A DNA stretch of 64,000 nucleotides, taken from assembly GCF_025398335.1 (NCBI RefSeq), contig NZ_JAODOO010000009.1, positions 62,001 to 126,000 on the forward strand, given 5' to 3'. A program made the position numbers and the translations under genes. The stretch comes from Clostridium sp. CX1. GTDB taxonomy: Bacteria; Bacillota; Clostridia; Clostridiales; Clostridiaceae. This document shows positions 35,701 through 45,330 of the stretch, one piece after another (position 1 is the first letter of the stretch; the number at the start of each line of letters is the position of its first letter). The notes under the pieces are model-generated. The model saw only the letters and a list, made by a program, of their open reading frames with translations. It was not told the origin of the DNA and ran no database searches.

Positions 35701-37251
35701 CTAACCAATTTTCCTGTTGATTTTCTTAGATATAAAGTTTCTTATACCCTTTACTTCTTCTATTCCTATTATTATTGACACTATAACAAATACTACTATA
35801 CCAGCTAAAGAAGAAATTGCAACTTTAACTAATACTAAAACCATTGAATCATAGTTAAGTGAAAGTAAAGTATTTAAAAGTCTTATAATTATTACCATTG
35901 GTATAGATGCAATTATTGTCTTTGCCGCTGTTTTTATAATATATCCTCCATTTATACTTCCTATCTTCTTTGTTAAAGTATAAATTAAAAGTCCACAGGC
36001 TATATACATTGATGTAGCATTGGCTAAAGCTAGTCCTCTAAGTCCAATAGTCTTTCCAAAAACAAAAATTAAGACTATATTAACTACCATAGCTATTGCG
36101 CTATTAATCATAGGTGTTCTTGTGTCCTTTAAAGTGTAGTAAGCCTTGCAGACAAAATCTCTCATACCAAAGGCTAAAAGTCCTATTGCATAAAAGGTTA
36201 ATAGCAATGCTGTCTGTATGGTAGACTCCTCTTTAAAAGCACCTCTTTGAAATAATATATATACTATAGGTCTGCTTTGAGCCATAACAATAAATGATAT
36301 AGGAAGTATAGTTAATATTAACATTCCTATAGACTCACTTAAAGTCTTTTTCATTTCTGATATTTCATTCTTAGCTGTTTGTTTCGCCATTCTAGGATAG
36401 ATAATTGTAGATAAAGTAACTACAAAAATATCCACAAAAAGTGCAAAAACCCTATAGGCATAGTTTAGGTATGTAACACTTCCCTCTCCAAAATGTGTCG
36501 CCTGAGCTCTTTCAATAAAAGTATTGATTTGTTGAACTCCAGTTCCCAGTATTACTGGAACTAACATAATACACATTCTTATTAACATAGGGTCTTTAAA
36601 ATCTATCTTAAAGCTGTATTTAAACCCAACCCTTTTCATAGCAATAACCTGAGGAATTATCTGTGCAAAGGTTGCTATAAAGGTGATAATAGTTAATCCA
36701 ACTATACCATGGTTGCTGCCAAAGAATACTAAGTATCCTATTACTATTGCGTTTAAAGGTAATGCCACCAATGAAGGAATAGTGAAATTCCCTTCTGATT
36801 GGAGAACTGCATTAAAAATGTATATAACTGCATTAAAAATCAAGGTTGGTATTAGTATATTAGTAAGCTTTTGAGTAAAATCTAGTTTTGCTCCAACAAA
36901 TCCTGGGTTTAATAATGTAACTATAGGTTTGCTGAAAACTATACATATAATTGATATAACTACAGTAACAACTATAAATACATTTAAAACGTTACTTATA
37001 AAATCTACAGCTTCCTTTTTTCCCTCTTTTAATTTTTCATTATATAGAGGTATCAAAGTGGTAGTTATTGCTGCACCTATCATTATAAATAACACCATTG
37101 GAACATTAGATGCCTGAAAAAAGGCATCTAGGTCACCAGTGTTATATTTAGCTGCAGTTATACTATCTCTTAAAAGTCCTAGAAACTTACTTATAAAAGT
37201 ACAAATAACAATTAAACCTGCAGTAGTTGCTAATTTCCCTTTATTACTCAT
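35701..37251 (-). CDS. MurJ/MVIN-family lipid-linked oligosaccharide flippase (copy 2)
   Basis: 516 residues from ATG 37251 (ATG 37260 also possible), overlapping the end of the upstream polymerase gene. Fourteen predicted helices. Signatures FISKFLGLLRDSITAAKYN, FFQASNVP and FGMRDFVCKAYYTLKDTRTP are classic MVIN, slightly closer to housekeeping MurJ than copy 1. It probably flips the repeat unit made by its neighbours or acts as the cell's lipid II flippase; position favours the former. Confidence 0.9.
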   Translation of the reverse strand: MSNKGKLATTAGLIVICTFISKFLGLLRDSITAAKYNTGDLDAFFQASNVPMVLFIMIGAAITTTLIPLYNEKLKEGKKEAVDFISNVLNVFIVVTVVISIICIVFSKPIVTLLNPGFVGAKLDFTQKLTNILIPTLIFNAVIYIFNAVLQSEGNFTIPSLVALPLNAIVIGYLVFFGSNHGIVGLTIITFIATFAQIIPQVIAMKRVGFKYSFKIDFKDPMLIRMCIMLVPVILGTGVQQINTFIERAQATHFGEGSVTYLNYAYRVFALFVDIFVVTLSTIIYPRMAKQTAKNEISEMKKTLSESIGMLILTILPISFIVMAQSRPIVYILFQRGAFKEESTIQTALLLTFYAIGLLAFGMRDFVCKAYYTLKDTRTPMINSAIAMVVNIVLIFVFGKTIGLRGLALANATSMYIACGLLIYTLTKKIGSINGGYIIKTAAKTIIASIPMVIIIRLLNTLLSLNYDSMVLVLVKVAISSLAGIVVFVIVSIIIGIEEVKGIRNFISKKINRKIG

Positions 37252-38692
37252 ATCTTCCATTACCCTTTACTGTATTAATTTGAATGAATGAAATACTTAA
37301 AGCAAATAATAAATAATTAGGTAAAAAATATGTTACAGAACTTGGTGAAAAACTTCCTAATGTAAATCCAGCTAAAGCTGTAAACAGAGAATATGCAATA
37401 TATTTATTTATTCCCTCTTTTCTTAAAGCAATTATCAATAGATTATAGAGTAGATATAAATAAAATAATCCGTAAATCACCAAAAATAATCCAAAGTCTC
37501 CTAATACTTCTACAGCAAGTCCATGTGGACTGTAGATTCCATGGGTGTTATCCATATCCATAAGATGCTGCACAGTATTACCTGCTCCGAAGCCCAGAAG
37601 CTTCTTCTCTTTTATTACCCCATTGACAACGTCATAGATAATAGTTGCTCTTACATTTTCAGAGCCTTCTTCGCCTATCTCAGCTTTACCTATCTTTGTC
37701 ATACTGCCCATCTTTTCTATCATCTTTTGCTCATACTCTACACCATGCTTAACCATCTTGTAACTATACTTATATACACCTGTGAAGGCTATGGCAATAA
37801 TTAAAGCATAGGCCAAGCCTTTTAGCTTGCCTTCCTTTATTAAAGCTAAGGTATACACTATCATTATTAAAGTTATTGATAAGATATTTGCTCTTGAATT
37901 TGTAAGTACTAAAGCAGTGAAAGTAAGTAATGAAGCTAATCCATAAAATATTTTTCCTGCTGAAGATCTTGCAGCATAAAAGAGGTATAGTACAAAAGGA
38001 ATTCCAATACTTAAGAAGGTAGCATAGTTATTTGCATTAAAGAAGAACACTACCGGTCTGCTCTTTAAAACTATAAGCTCCTTCAATGTAAGTTTATATA
38101 AAATACTATCATAGTAATGTTTTACAGGTAACTGAGTTCCTGTTATTGCTTCTATCATTCCTATTATAACAGTAAGTAAGAATACAAAGCCTACTACCTT
38201 TAATGTATTATAAAATCTCTCTTTTGAATTGTTAAAGGTAACCAAAATAAAAATAAAGGTAAACATCATTGCATATATTATTATATATTTTATATTTAAT
38301 CCTTTATTTTTTGACCAAATAAAACTTAGGCATATATAAAGAAACCAAATTACATAAAAACCTAAAAGCTTTTTATTCACTTTTTTTAACTCATACCTAT
38401 TTGATAGTAGATTAAAAACAGTGAGAATAGCTGCTAAAACTAAAACTATATGAAAATAATATAATTTTTCCTGTCTAGGAAAATAGGATGCATATTCAAA
38501 AATACCGGATACCAATAAGGTATAGTATACATTCTCATATAAGCTGCGTGATTTTGTTAACCCACAAGCTGCAATAACACTTAATAAAAATAATCCATTT
38601 ATTATAAAGTTTTTATTTATTACTGATGAAATTAAAAGAAAAATAAAAACTATCAACAGATAAATACTACTTTTCTTACTTAGTTCATACAT
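37244..38692 (-). CDS. O-antigen ligase/polymerase-family membrane protein (second)
   Basis: 482 residues, about 12 helices. Outer-loop signature KEKKLLGFGAGNTVQHLM followed by HGIYSPHGLAVEVLGDFGL, with conserved Gly and His as in Wzy/WaaL-type proteins. Its ATG overlaps the stop of the GT4 gene upstream (ATGTATGA arrangement), and its own 3' end overlaps murJ copy 2, so GT4-polymerase-flippase form one coupled module. Confidence 0.85.
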   Translation of the reverse strand: MYELSKKSSIYLLIVFIFLLISSVINKNFIINGLFLLSVIAACGLTKSRSLYENVYYTLLVSGIFEYASYFPRQEKLYYFHIVLVLAAILTVFNLLSNRYELKKVNKKLLGFYVIWFLYICLSFIWSKNKGLNIKYIIIYAMMFTFIFILVTFNNSKERFYNTLKVVGFVFLLTVIIGMIEAITGTQLPVKHYYDSILYKLTLKELIVLKSRPVVFFFNANNYATFLSIGIPFVLYLFYAARSSAGKIFYGLASLLTFTALVLTNSRANILSITLIMIVYTLALIKEGKLKGLAYALIIAIAFTGVYKYSYKMVKHGVEYEQKMIEKMGSMTKIGKAEIGEEGSENVRATIIYDVVNGVIKEKKLLGFGAGNTVQHLMDMDNTHGIYSPHGLAVEVLGDFGLFLVIYGLFYLYLLYNLLIIALRKEGINKYIAYSLFTALAGFTLGSFSPSSVTYFLPNYLLFALSISFIQINTVKGNGRYE

Positions 38693-39773
38693 CCATCGGT
38701 CCCCCTAATTGCATAATTTTTTCGTATAAATTTTTCATTATTGCTGCATTTTCAGTCCAGTTATAATTTTCTTCTGCTACTTTTCTAGCATTTACTGAAA
38801 ACTTTCTAATTTTATCTTCATCTTCTATTAGTGTTTGTAATTTATCTTTAATTAAATCACTATTTTCGGGATCAACAGAATACCCATTATAATCATCAAT
38901 TACTATTTCCTTTAAGCCACCTACATTAGTAGATACAACTGGTCTTCCACAGGCACAAGCCTCAACTGCAGCAACTCCAAAGCTTTCACTTAAAGATGGC
39001 AGGCAAACTATATCCATCTTATTTATGTACTCTGGTACACTGCTGTTATCTATATTCCCTGTAAAGTTAACCTTGGAAACTATATCAAGCTCACTGCATA
39101 GTTTTTCTAAGTTTTCTCTTTCGCTTCCATCTCCAACTATCATTAACCTAATATCTTTTTCTGTTTCCTTTAACAAGCTACTAAAAGCCTTTACTAAGTA
39201 CTCAATTCCATATATTTTATGTAAGTTCTTTACTACTCCTATGGTTATGTAATCCTTTGACAAAACTGGAGTCTTAATATTGAATCTATCTACATCTACG
39301 CCAAAGGGAGTTATAGTTATTTCCTTATGGTCATAATATTTTTTTGTTTCCCTTGCCATATCCTTACTTGTGGAACAAACTGCATCTGTACCCTTTAAAA
39401 TATATCTTAAAAGCTTGGATTTCAAAGTACTCCCCTTTGGAAATTCATATACGTCACTGCCCCATACAGAAATGATGAATGGATGATACCCACTGATCCT
39501 TCCATATAATCCATAACTGGTAGCATAGTGACTATGTAAAATATCAGGTTTTATTTCCTGTACTAGTTTTTTTATCTCTTTTAAAATAAAGAAGTATGAT
39601 AGCTTGTTCTTAAATGGCGGTTCTACAACAATAACTCTAACATTATCTTTATAGCTATACTTGGTAGCTCTCATAGATATTAGATAAATTTCATTATTAA
39701 AGCTTGAAAAATAATCCACCCATTTTCTAGTGTGAATGCTATCAGCATCTGCTAAAAAACATATTTTAGCCAT
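38685..39773 (-). CDS. Glycosyltransferase family 4
   Basis: 362 residues, GT-B. N-terminal ICFLADADSIHTRKWVDYFS is common in EPS GT4 enzymes; C-terminal donor site ESFGVAAVEACACGRPVVST with the E-x7-E motif. Cytosolic. GGGGTG precedes the ATG. Upstream is a structured intergenic element (39797-39900); downstream it is translationally coupled to the polymerase gene. Confidence 0.93.
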   Translation of the reverse strand: MAKICFLADADSIHTRKWVDYFSSFNNEIYLISMRATKYSYKDNVRVIVVEPPFKNKLSYFFILKEIKKLVQEIKPDILHSHYATSYGLYGRISGYHPFIISVWGSDVYEFPKGSTLKSKLLRYILKGTDAVCSTSKDMARETKKYYDHKEITITPFGVDVDRFNIKTPVLSKDYITIGVVKNLHKIYGIEYLVKAFSSLLKETEKDIRLMIVGDGSERENLEKLCSELDIVSKVNFTGNIDNSSVPEYINKMDIVCLPSLSESFGVAAVEACACGRPVVSTNVGGLKEIVIDDYNGYSVDPENSDLIKDKLQTLIEDEDKIRKFSVNARKVAEENYNWTENAAIMKNLYEKIMQLGGPMDV

Positions 39774-39796
39774 TTAATTCACCCCTTAAAAAAGTT

Positions 39797-39900
39797 AGGA
39801 GTTAAGAGTTGTTTATGTTTTTATACAAGTGTATAAAAATTAACCTCTGCTTTAGTTTTCCCAGAGGAAAAACTGTCCTAACTACTCACTCTTAACTCCT
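39797..39900. repeat. Nested intergenic inverted repeats
   Basis: Outer arms AGGAGTTAAGAGT (39797-39809) and ACTCTTAACTCCT (39888-39900) are perfect complements. Inside are CCTCTG/CAGAGG (39844-39867) and an ATACAAGTGTAT hairpin. It could be a terminator/processing element or a short intergenic repeat of the genome. Confidence 0.55.
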
Positions 39901-39917
39901 TACTTTTAACTATACAT

Positions 39918-40664
39918 CTATTGGTTTCTAAGAAGCTGATCCTCAGGAACCTTTTTTAATTCTTTTGCTGGATTTCCGGCAACTATAACTTCTTTTTCTA
40001 CATCCTTTGTAACTACACTTCCTGCTGCTACAAATCCATCCTCGTTTACTATTTTACCTGGAAGTATTGTAGCCTGTGCTCCTACTCTACCACCTTTTTT
40101 AATTGTAACACCTTTAAAGTGGTTATATCTTTCCTTTGAACGAGCTGCAAAATTATCATTTGAAGTTACCACTCCTGGCGCTATAAAAACATTGTCTTCA
40201 ACTTCAGAATAAGCAGTTAGATATACATTTGTTTCTAATTTGCAATTTGAACCTACCTTACAGAAGTTTTCAACGGCAACGCCTCTGCCTATGATAGTCT
40301 TGCTTCCTATTGTAACATTTTCTCTTATTGTAGCTAAATCTGCAACTAAGGTTTTTTCTCCTATTTCACATCCACAGTAAACAATAACTCCTGCTCCAAT
40401 TAAACAACCTTCAGATATTACTGCTGGTGGAAATTCCTTTTCATCTTTGAATATACTGTTAACAGATCTCATAGGTTGTTTTCCAACTACAGAGTTATCA
40501 TCTATTCTAACGTTATTTCCTATTTTTGTTCCTTTATGTATAACTACATTATGGCCTATTAAGCAGTTATCTCCTATAACAACATCCTCTTCTACAACTA
40601 CAAACCTTCCAAAGGTTACATTGCTTCCGATGGTTGCCTTTTCTGATATATACTGTTGTTCCAT
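39918..40664 (-). CDS. Left-handed beta-helix sugar N-acetyltransferase, WbpD-like
   Basis: 248 residues made of hexapeptide repeats (SNVTFGRFVVVEEDVVIGDN and so on) through about residue 220. The insert N-D-N-F-A and the catalytic-type residues fit acyl-CoA-dependent sugar acetyltransferases (WbpD/WlbB group), which acetylate the 3-amino group of UDP-2-acetamido-3-amino uronic acid. Gene order with an oxidoreductase (WbpB-like) and a UDP-GlcNAc dehydrogenase (WbpA-like) supports this, though a simple O-acetyltransferase remains possible. Confidence 0.8.
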   Translation of the reverse strand: MEQQYISEKATIGSNVTFGRFVVVEEDVVIGDNCLIGHNVVIHKGTKIGNNVRIDDNSVVGKQPMRSVNSIFKDEKEFPPAVISEGCLIGAGVIVYCGCEIGEKTLVADLATIRENVTIGSKTIIGRGVAVENFCKVGSNCKLETNVYLTAYSEVEDNVFIAPGVVTSNDNFAARSKERYNHFKGVTIKKGGRVGAQATILPGKIVNEDGFVAAGSVVTKDVEKEVIVAGNPAKELKKVPEDQLLRNQ

Positions 40665-40687
40665 ATATTCATCTCCTACGTTTTCAA

Positions 40688-41794
40688 TTATTTATTTATC
40701 TTATCTATTCCTACCATTTCCATAGTTGAGAAGCTTTCCATTGGAAACTTTACAGGCATTCCAGTTAATCTTGATTTATAAGCAGCAAGAATTATAGACA
40801 TACCTTTCTTTCCTTCTTCTCCATTTATTAAAGGCTCTCTATTATCATTTATAGCATCTATCATATCTTTAAATAGTGGAATATGACCGAAGCCGTAAAC
40901 TGTATCTGGATCTCCTTCTTGAGCTTTTAATATTTCATCTTCGTTATCCTTATTGTCTGCAAATCTCCAAGTTTCTATTTTATTTACTGCTAGCCCTCCT
41001 ATAGATACTGTTCCAGTTTCTCCAAATATGCTTAGGGTTTCTTCTAAATTCTTTGGATATACGCAGGCACTTCCTTCAATTATTCCTATAGCTCCGTTCT
41101 TGAAGCGTATAATTATAGCTCCAAAGTCTTCTGCTTCAATATCTCTCAAGAAGGTATCACACTGTGCATATACTGTGTCTATTTCTCCACCCATCATCCA
41201 TTGAAGTAAATCTATATTATGTATACATTGATTCATTAGGGTACCTCCATCAAGCTCCCAGGTTCCTCTCCATGGTGCTTGAGTATAGTATCCCATATTT
41301 CTATTCCAAAGTATTCTTGCTGTTCCGTTAACAAGTCTTCCAAATCTATCTTCTTCTACTGCAGTTCTAAGCTGTTGTATTGGTGCATTAAATCTATTCT
41401 GATGACTTACACATAACTTCACATTATTACTTTTTGCACATTCTATCATTTTATCCGCATCTTCTATAGATAGTGCCATTGGCTTTTCAACTATAACATG
41501 CTTCTTTTCATTCATACAATAGATAGCTATTTCTGGATGGTATCCGCTTTCAGTAGCTATAACTGCAACATCTATATCTTCTTTGCTAAGCATGTCCTTA
41601 TAGTCTACATATACCCCTACTTCTATACTTTCATCTAATTTTGAAAGATATTCCTTCTTCTTTTCCTCAGCCTTCTCCTGTGCTATATCACAAGTAGCTA
41701 CCAAGACAGCTTCCTCTCTATTAGCAACTAATGCTTCTACATGTTTGTATGATATTCTTCCGCATCCAATAATGGCAAATTTCAACTTTTTCAT
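40688..41794 (-). CDS. Gfo/Idh/MocA-family sugar oxidoreductase, WbpB-like
   Basis: 368 residues. N-terminal Rossmann fold (FAIIGCGRISYKHVEALVAN), the family's EKPMALSIEDADKM with the catalytic Lys, and NQCIHNIDLLQWMMGGEID with conserved His/Asp. In the WbpA-B-E-D-I pathway this member oxidises C3 of UDP-GlcNAcA. Its placement right between WbpA- and WbpD-like genes makes that the best guess. The matching aminotransferase (WbpE) and epimerase (WbpI) are not in the window. Confidence 0.82.
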   Translation of the reverse strand: MKKLKFAIIGCGRISYKHVEALVANREEAVLVATCDIAQEKAEEKKKEYLSKLDESIEVGVYVDYKDMLSKEDIDVAVIATESGYHPEIAIYCMNEKKHVIVEKPMALSIEDADKMIECAKSNNVKLCVSHQNRFNAPIQQLRTAVEEDRFGRLVNGTARILWNRNMGYYTQAPWRGTWELDGGTLMNQCIHNIDLLQWMMGGEIDTVYAQCDTFLRDIEAEDFGAIIIRFKNGAIGIIEGSACVYPKNLEETLSIFGETGTVSIGGLAVNKIETWRFADNKDNEDEILKAQEGDPDTVYGFGHIPLFKDMIDAINDNREPLINGEEGKKGMSIILAAYKSRLTGMPVKFPMESFSTMEMVGIDKINK

Positions 41795-41854
41795 AAAAAC
41801 ACCCCTCTATTTTCAAGTTATAACTCTATATACTTTACTAATCTGTAAATTAAT

Positions 41855-41920
41855 AATGGACAATTAACAGTGGAAGAAACATCAACCTTCATTGTCCATT
41901 GTCAATTGTCCATTGTCAAT
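41855..41920. repeat. Intergenic inverted and direct repeat
   Basis: AATGGACAATTAACAGTGG (41855-41873) pairs, with two mismatches, with CCATTGTCAATTGTCCATT (41896-41914). CCATTGTCAAT occurs twice in tandem (41896 and 41910). This type of simple intergenic repeat is often scattered through clostridial genomes. Confidence 0.6.
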
Positions 41921-41963
41921 TATTTATATTTCTTAATTTAATTTTAGAAGTCTAAACTATACA

Positions 41964-43280
41964 TTATAGTTTGAAAATCTTTTCTCTATTATTTTTAACA
42001 TCTTTAGTAGCATTTCTTGTATCGTAAACTATTTTAGCTCTAGATACAATCTCCTCATAATCATAGCAGCTATGGTCAGTAGTAATGATAACTATATCAG
42101 ATTCATCTATTACTTCCTTCCAATCTACTGTATAATACTTTTTACCAGCATGTTTGAATTCTGGTATATAAGGATCGTTAATTATCATATCTGCTCCATT
42201 TTTCTCTAAATGCTCCATAACTTTTAAAGTTGGAGATTCTCTTGGATCATCTATATCCTTTTTATAAGCAACTCCTAGAAGAAGAACCTTCGCTCCATTC
42301 ATTGCTTTCTTGTGTTCATTTAAAAGCTTCATAGCGTTATCAACTACAAATTCAGGCATAATGTCGTTTATTTCCCCGGAAATCTCTATTAATCTTGTAT
42401 GGTAGTCGTATTCTCTTGCCTTCCATGCTAAATAGAATGGATCAAGTGGTATACAGTGTCCACCTAGTCCTGGACCTGGGTAGAATGCCATAAATCCATA
42501 AGGTTTAGTCTTAGCAGCATCTATTACTTCCCAAACATCTATGCCCATTCTTTTACATAATATAGCCATTTCATTAGCTAGACCTATATTTATATTTCTA
42601 AAAGTATTTTCAAGTATTTTTTCCATTTCTGCTACTGCTGGCGAAGAAACTGTGTAGATTTCTCCCTCAAGTATATTTCTATAAAGAGTAGCTGCTACTT
42701 CTGTACATTCAGCAGTACATCCTCCAACTACCTTAGGAGTATTTTTAGTCTTGAATTCTTTATTACCTGGGTCAACTCTTTCTGGTGAGAAAGCTAGGAA
42801 GAAATCTTCTCCACACTTTAACCCACTTTCCTCAAGTATTGGTTTTAATACTTCTTCTGTTGTTCCTGGATAAGTAGTACTTTCAAGAACTATAAGCATT
42901 CCTCTATGAAGATACTTTGCCACGCTTTTTGTTGAATTTACAACATAGGATATATCTGGCTGTTTGTATAAATCAAGTGGAGTAGGCACACAGATACATA
43001 CTGTATCTACATCCTTAACAAAGCTGAAATCTGTAGTTGCTCTTAACTTACCTGACTCTACAAGCCCTTTTAGGTCTTCATCAACTACATCACCTATATA
43101 GTTATGTCCTTCATTTACCATTTGGACTTTTTGCTCTTGAACATCAAAGCCAATTACTTCATATCCCGCTTTAGCTTTTTCAACTGCAAGGGGAAGTCCT
43201 ACATATCCTAATCCAACAACACCAAGTTTAGCTGTTTTATTTTCTAGTTTTTTCATTAATTCATCTTTTAACTGTGACAT
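41964..43280 (-). CDS. Nucleotide sugar dehydrogenase, UDP-GlcNAc 6-dehydrogenase (WbpA)-like
   Basis: 438 residues. NAD-binding GLGYVGLPLAVEKAKAGYEV, central VLESTTYPGTTEEVL, NTFRNINIGLANEMAILCKR, and catalytic Cys in GPGLGGHCIPLDPFYLAWKA. The last segment and overall length fit the WbpA group, which converts UDP-GlcNAc to UDP-GlcNAcA, rather than UDP-glucose dehydrogenase. It supplies an acidic sugar for the polymer; an anionic wall polysaccharide is therefore likely. Confidence 0.9.
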   Translation of the reverse strand: MSQLKDELMKKLENKTAKLGVVGLGYVGLPLAVEKAKAGYEVIGFDVQEQKVQMVNEGHNYIGDVVDEDLKGLVESGKLRATTDFSFVKDVDTVCICVPTPLDLYKQPDISYVVNSTKSVAKYLHRGMLIVLESTTYPGTTEEVLKPILEESGLKCGEDFFLAFSPERVDPGNKEFKTKNTPKVVGGCTAECTEVAATLYRNILEGEIYTVSSPAVAEMEKILENTFRNINIGLANEMAILCKRMGIDVWEVIDAAKTKPYGFMAFYPGPGLGGHCIPLDPFYLAWKAREYDYHTRLIEISGEINDIMPEFVVDNAMKLLNEHKKAMNGAKVLLLGVAYKKDIDDPRESPTLKVMEHLEKNGADMIINDPYIPEFKHAGKKYYTVDWKEVIDESDIVIITTDHSCYDYEEIVSRAKIVYDTRNATKDVKNNREKIFKL

Positions 43281-43346
43281 TTTTTCCCTCCTGTATTCCT
43301 TAGAAGTTGGTAATAGTTATTGACTATTACGTCTCCCGTATGACTT

Positions 43347-45191
43347 TTAGTTATTCTTTTTTCTTTTATAAGTAGGAACTTTCTTTTCTACAAGCTTGAA
43401 TATATCCTCTTTATCCATAGATGATACTTTGCTAAATTCTTCTATAGATTTTTCCACAAAGTCCATCTCTATGTTATTAGGTTTTTCAACAAATATTTTA
43501 TTATGTTCTGTAGATGTTAATGCTATTTCATCCATTAAAAGCTCTTCATATAGTTTTTCCCCTGGTCTTAATCCTGTATACTCTATCTTTATATCTACAT
43601 CTGGCTTGTAACCAGATAAAGTTATTAGATCTCTAGCTAAATCCACTATTTTAACAGGTTTGCCCATATCTAGTACAAATATTTCTCCTCCACGGGCTAT
43701 GGCTCCAGCCTGAATAACTAATTGAGCTGCTTCTGGTATAGTCATAAAGAATCTATTTATTTCTGGATGGGTAACAGTAACAGGTCCTCCATGAGAAATC
43801 TGTTTCTTAAATAAAGGAATAACTGAACCATTACTTCCTAAAACATTTCCAAATCTAACTGCTACATACTCAGTACTGCTTGATTTATCAAAGGCTTGAA
43901 CCATAATCTCGCAGAACCTCTTAGTTGCTCCCATTATATTAGTTGGATTAACTGCTTTGTCTGTACTTATTTGGACAAATTTTTTAACTTTAAATTCATC
44001 AGCACATTTCAGCACATTATAAGTTCCAATAATATTGTTCTTGATTGCCTCTGCTGGGTTTCCTTCCATTAAAGGAACATGCTTATGAGCAGCTGCGTGG
44101 AAAACTACATCCGGTTTGTAAGTATCAAATATTTCTCGAATACGCTTGTTATCTCTAATTGAAGCTATGATTATTTCCTTTTCTAGTTCAGGATAATTTC
44201 TATTTAGCTCCATTTGTACATCATATACATTGTTCTCATATATGTCTAATATAACCAGTTTTTTCGGACTAAACTTAGCTATTTGTCTGCACAGCTCAGA
44301 TCCAATAGATCCACCGCCGCCAGTTACAAGTATTACTTTATCCTTTATATATTTATTAATATTCTCGTTATTAAGCTTTACCTCTTCTCTTCCAAGTAAG
44401 TCTTCAATATTTACTTCCCTAAGCTTACCTATATTTATTCTTCCATCAATTATTTCATCTATAGCAGGAAGAGTTTTAAGCTTACACTGAGTTTGCTTAC
44501 ATATGTTTACAATTTCCCTTTTAGTCTCTAAATCTGCTGAAGGAATAGCCAGTATTATTTCTTCTACATTTTTTTCTTTACTAGTACTAATTATTCTGTC
44601 TCTTCCACCTATAACTTCTATACCATTTATCAGCTTTCCCTTTTTAGCATCATCATCATCTATAAGGCCGACTATGTTATAGTTCATTTCTTTATTTCTT
44701 CTAATTTCCTTTATGAGAAGAGCTGATGCGTCTCCTGCACCAATTATAAGAAGATTTTTTTCCTCATTTTTAGATGTCTTTTCTCCCATATTATGCTCAA
44801 TTACTCTGTATATAAATCTTGTTCCCCCTAAGGCAACAACGGATAGAATCCAGAAGATTATATGCACTGAGAAAGGAAATCTAAAGTATCTATTCTCTAA
44901 GAACTTATAGTTTACAACATAGCTGTAAATTATAAAAATAACATTAGATAAGGATAGAGAATATATAATAGAAATTAATTCTTCTACAGATGCGTACTTC
45001 CATATACTATTATATAGGTTAAAGAATCTATTAGCTACTAAAGTTATAACTACCACAGGAATAATGGATAACTTTAAAAATACCATGTATTCCTGTGGTA
45101 TATTAAAATCAAATCTTAGCAATAAAGAAAAATATAGCGACACTATAAGGAAAATTATATCGTATGCTATGAGCTTTTTACCTTTTTGCAC
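43347..45191 (-). CDS. Membrane-bound nucleotide-sugar 4,6-dehydratase, PglF/WbpM/CapD family
   Basis: 614 residues. Four N-terminal membrane helices, a first nucleotide-binding domain (IIGAGDASALLIKEIRRN), then the SDR catalytic domain: VTGGGGSIGSELCRQIAKF, AAAHKHVPLMEGNP and ISTDKAVNPTNIMGATKR. The last segment replaces the usual Tyr of the Y-x3-K motif with M-x3-K, a known feature of this family. It forms UDP-4-keto-6-deoxy sugars from UDP-GlcNAc for glycan synthesis. Confidence 0.93.
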   Translation of the reverse strand: MQKGKKLIAYDIIFLIVSLYFSLLLRFDFNIPQEYMVFLKLSIIPVVVITLVANRFFNLYNSIWKYASVEELISIIYSLSLSNVIFIIYSYVVNYKFLENRYFRFPFSVHIIFWILSVVALGGTRFIYRVIEHNMGEKTSKNEEKNLLIIGAGDASALLIKEIRRNKEMNYNIVGLIDDDDAKKGKLINGIEVIGGRDRIISTSKEKNVEEIILAIPSADLETKREIVNICKQTQCKLKTLPAIDEIIDGRINIGKLREVNIEDLLGREEVKLNNENINKYIKDKVILVTGGGGSIGSELCRQIAKFSPKKLVILDIYENNVYDVQMELNRNYPELEKEIIIASIRDNKRIREIFDTYKPDVVFHAAAHKHVPLMEGNPAEAIKNNIIGTYNVLKCADEFKVKKFVQISTDKAVNPTNIMGATKRFCEIMVQAFDKSSSTEYVAVRFGNVLGSNGSVIPLFKKQISHGGPVTVTHPEINRFFMTIPEAAQLVIQAGAIARGGEIFVLDMGKPVKIVDLARDLITLSGYKPDVDIKIEYTGLRPGEKLYEELLMDEIALTSTEHNKIFVEKPNNIEMDFVEKSIEEFSKVSSMDKEDIFKLVEKKVPTYKRKKNN

Positions 45192-45292
45192 GTTAACACT
45201 TCCTCAAAGATTATTATAAAAGTTTTATTAAAAACTCTCTTTTCTATTGTACATCATAGAAAAAATTATTCAATATTTTTTTTAAATTTAAA

Positions 45293-45316
45293 GGGGCAGT
45301 AGTAGTACACCGCCCC
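45293..45316 (-). terminator. Hairpin after galU
   Basis: GGGGC/GCCCC with an extended 3-bp inner stem (one G-T pair), downstream of galU on the minus strand; TTTAAATTT follows. Partial read-through into the dehydratase gene is likely. Confidence 0.5.
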
Positions 45317-45330
45317 AGCAATTTATATTA

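Noticed and set aside
41886-41925. Short tandem CCATTGTCAAT units as a possible CRISPR array
   Set aside because: Only two units, no spacers of constant length and no cas genes; it is a simple intergenic repeat.
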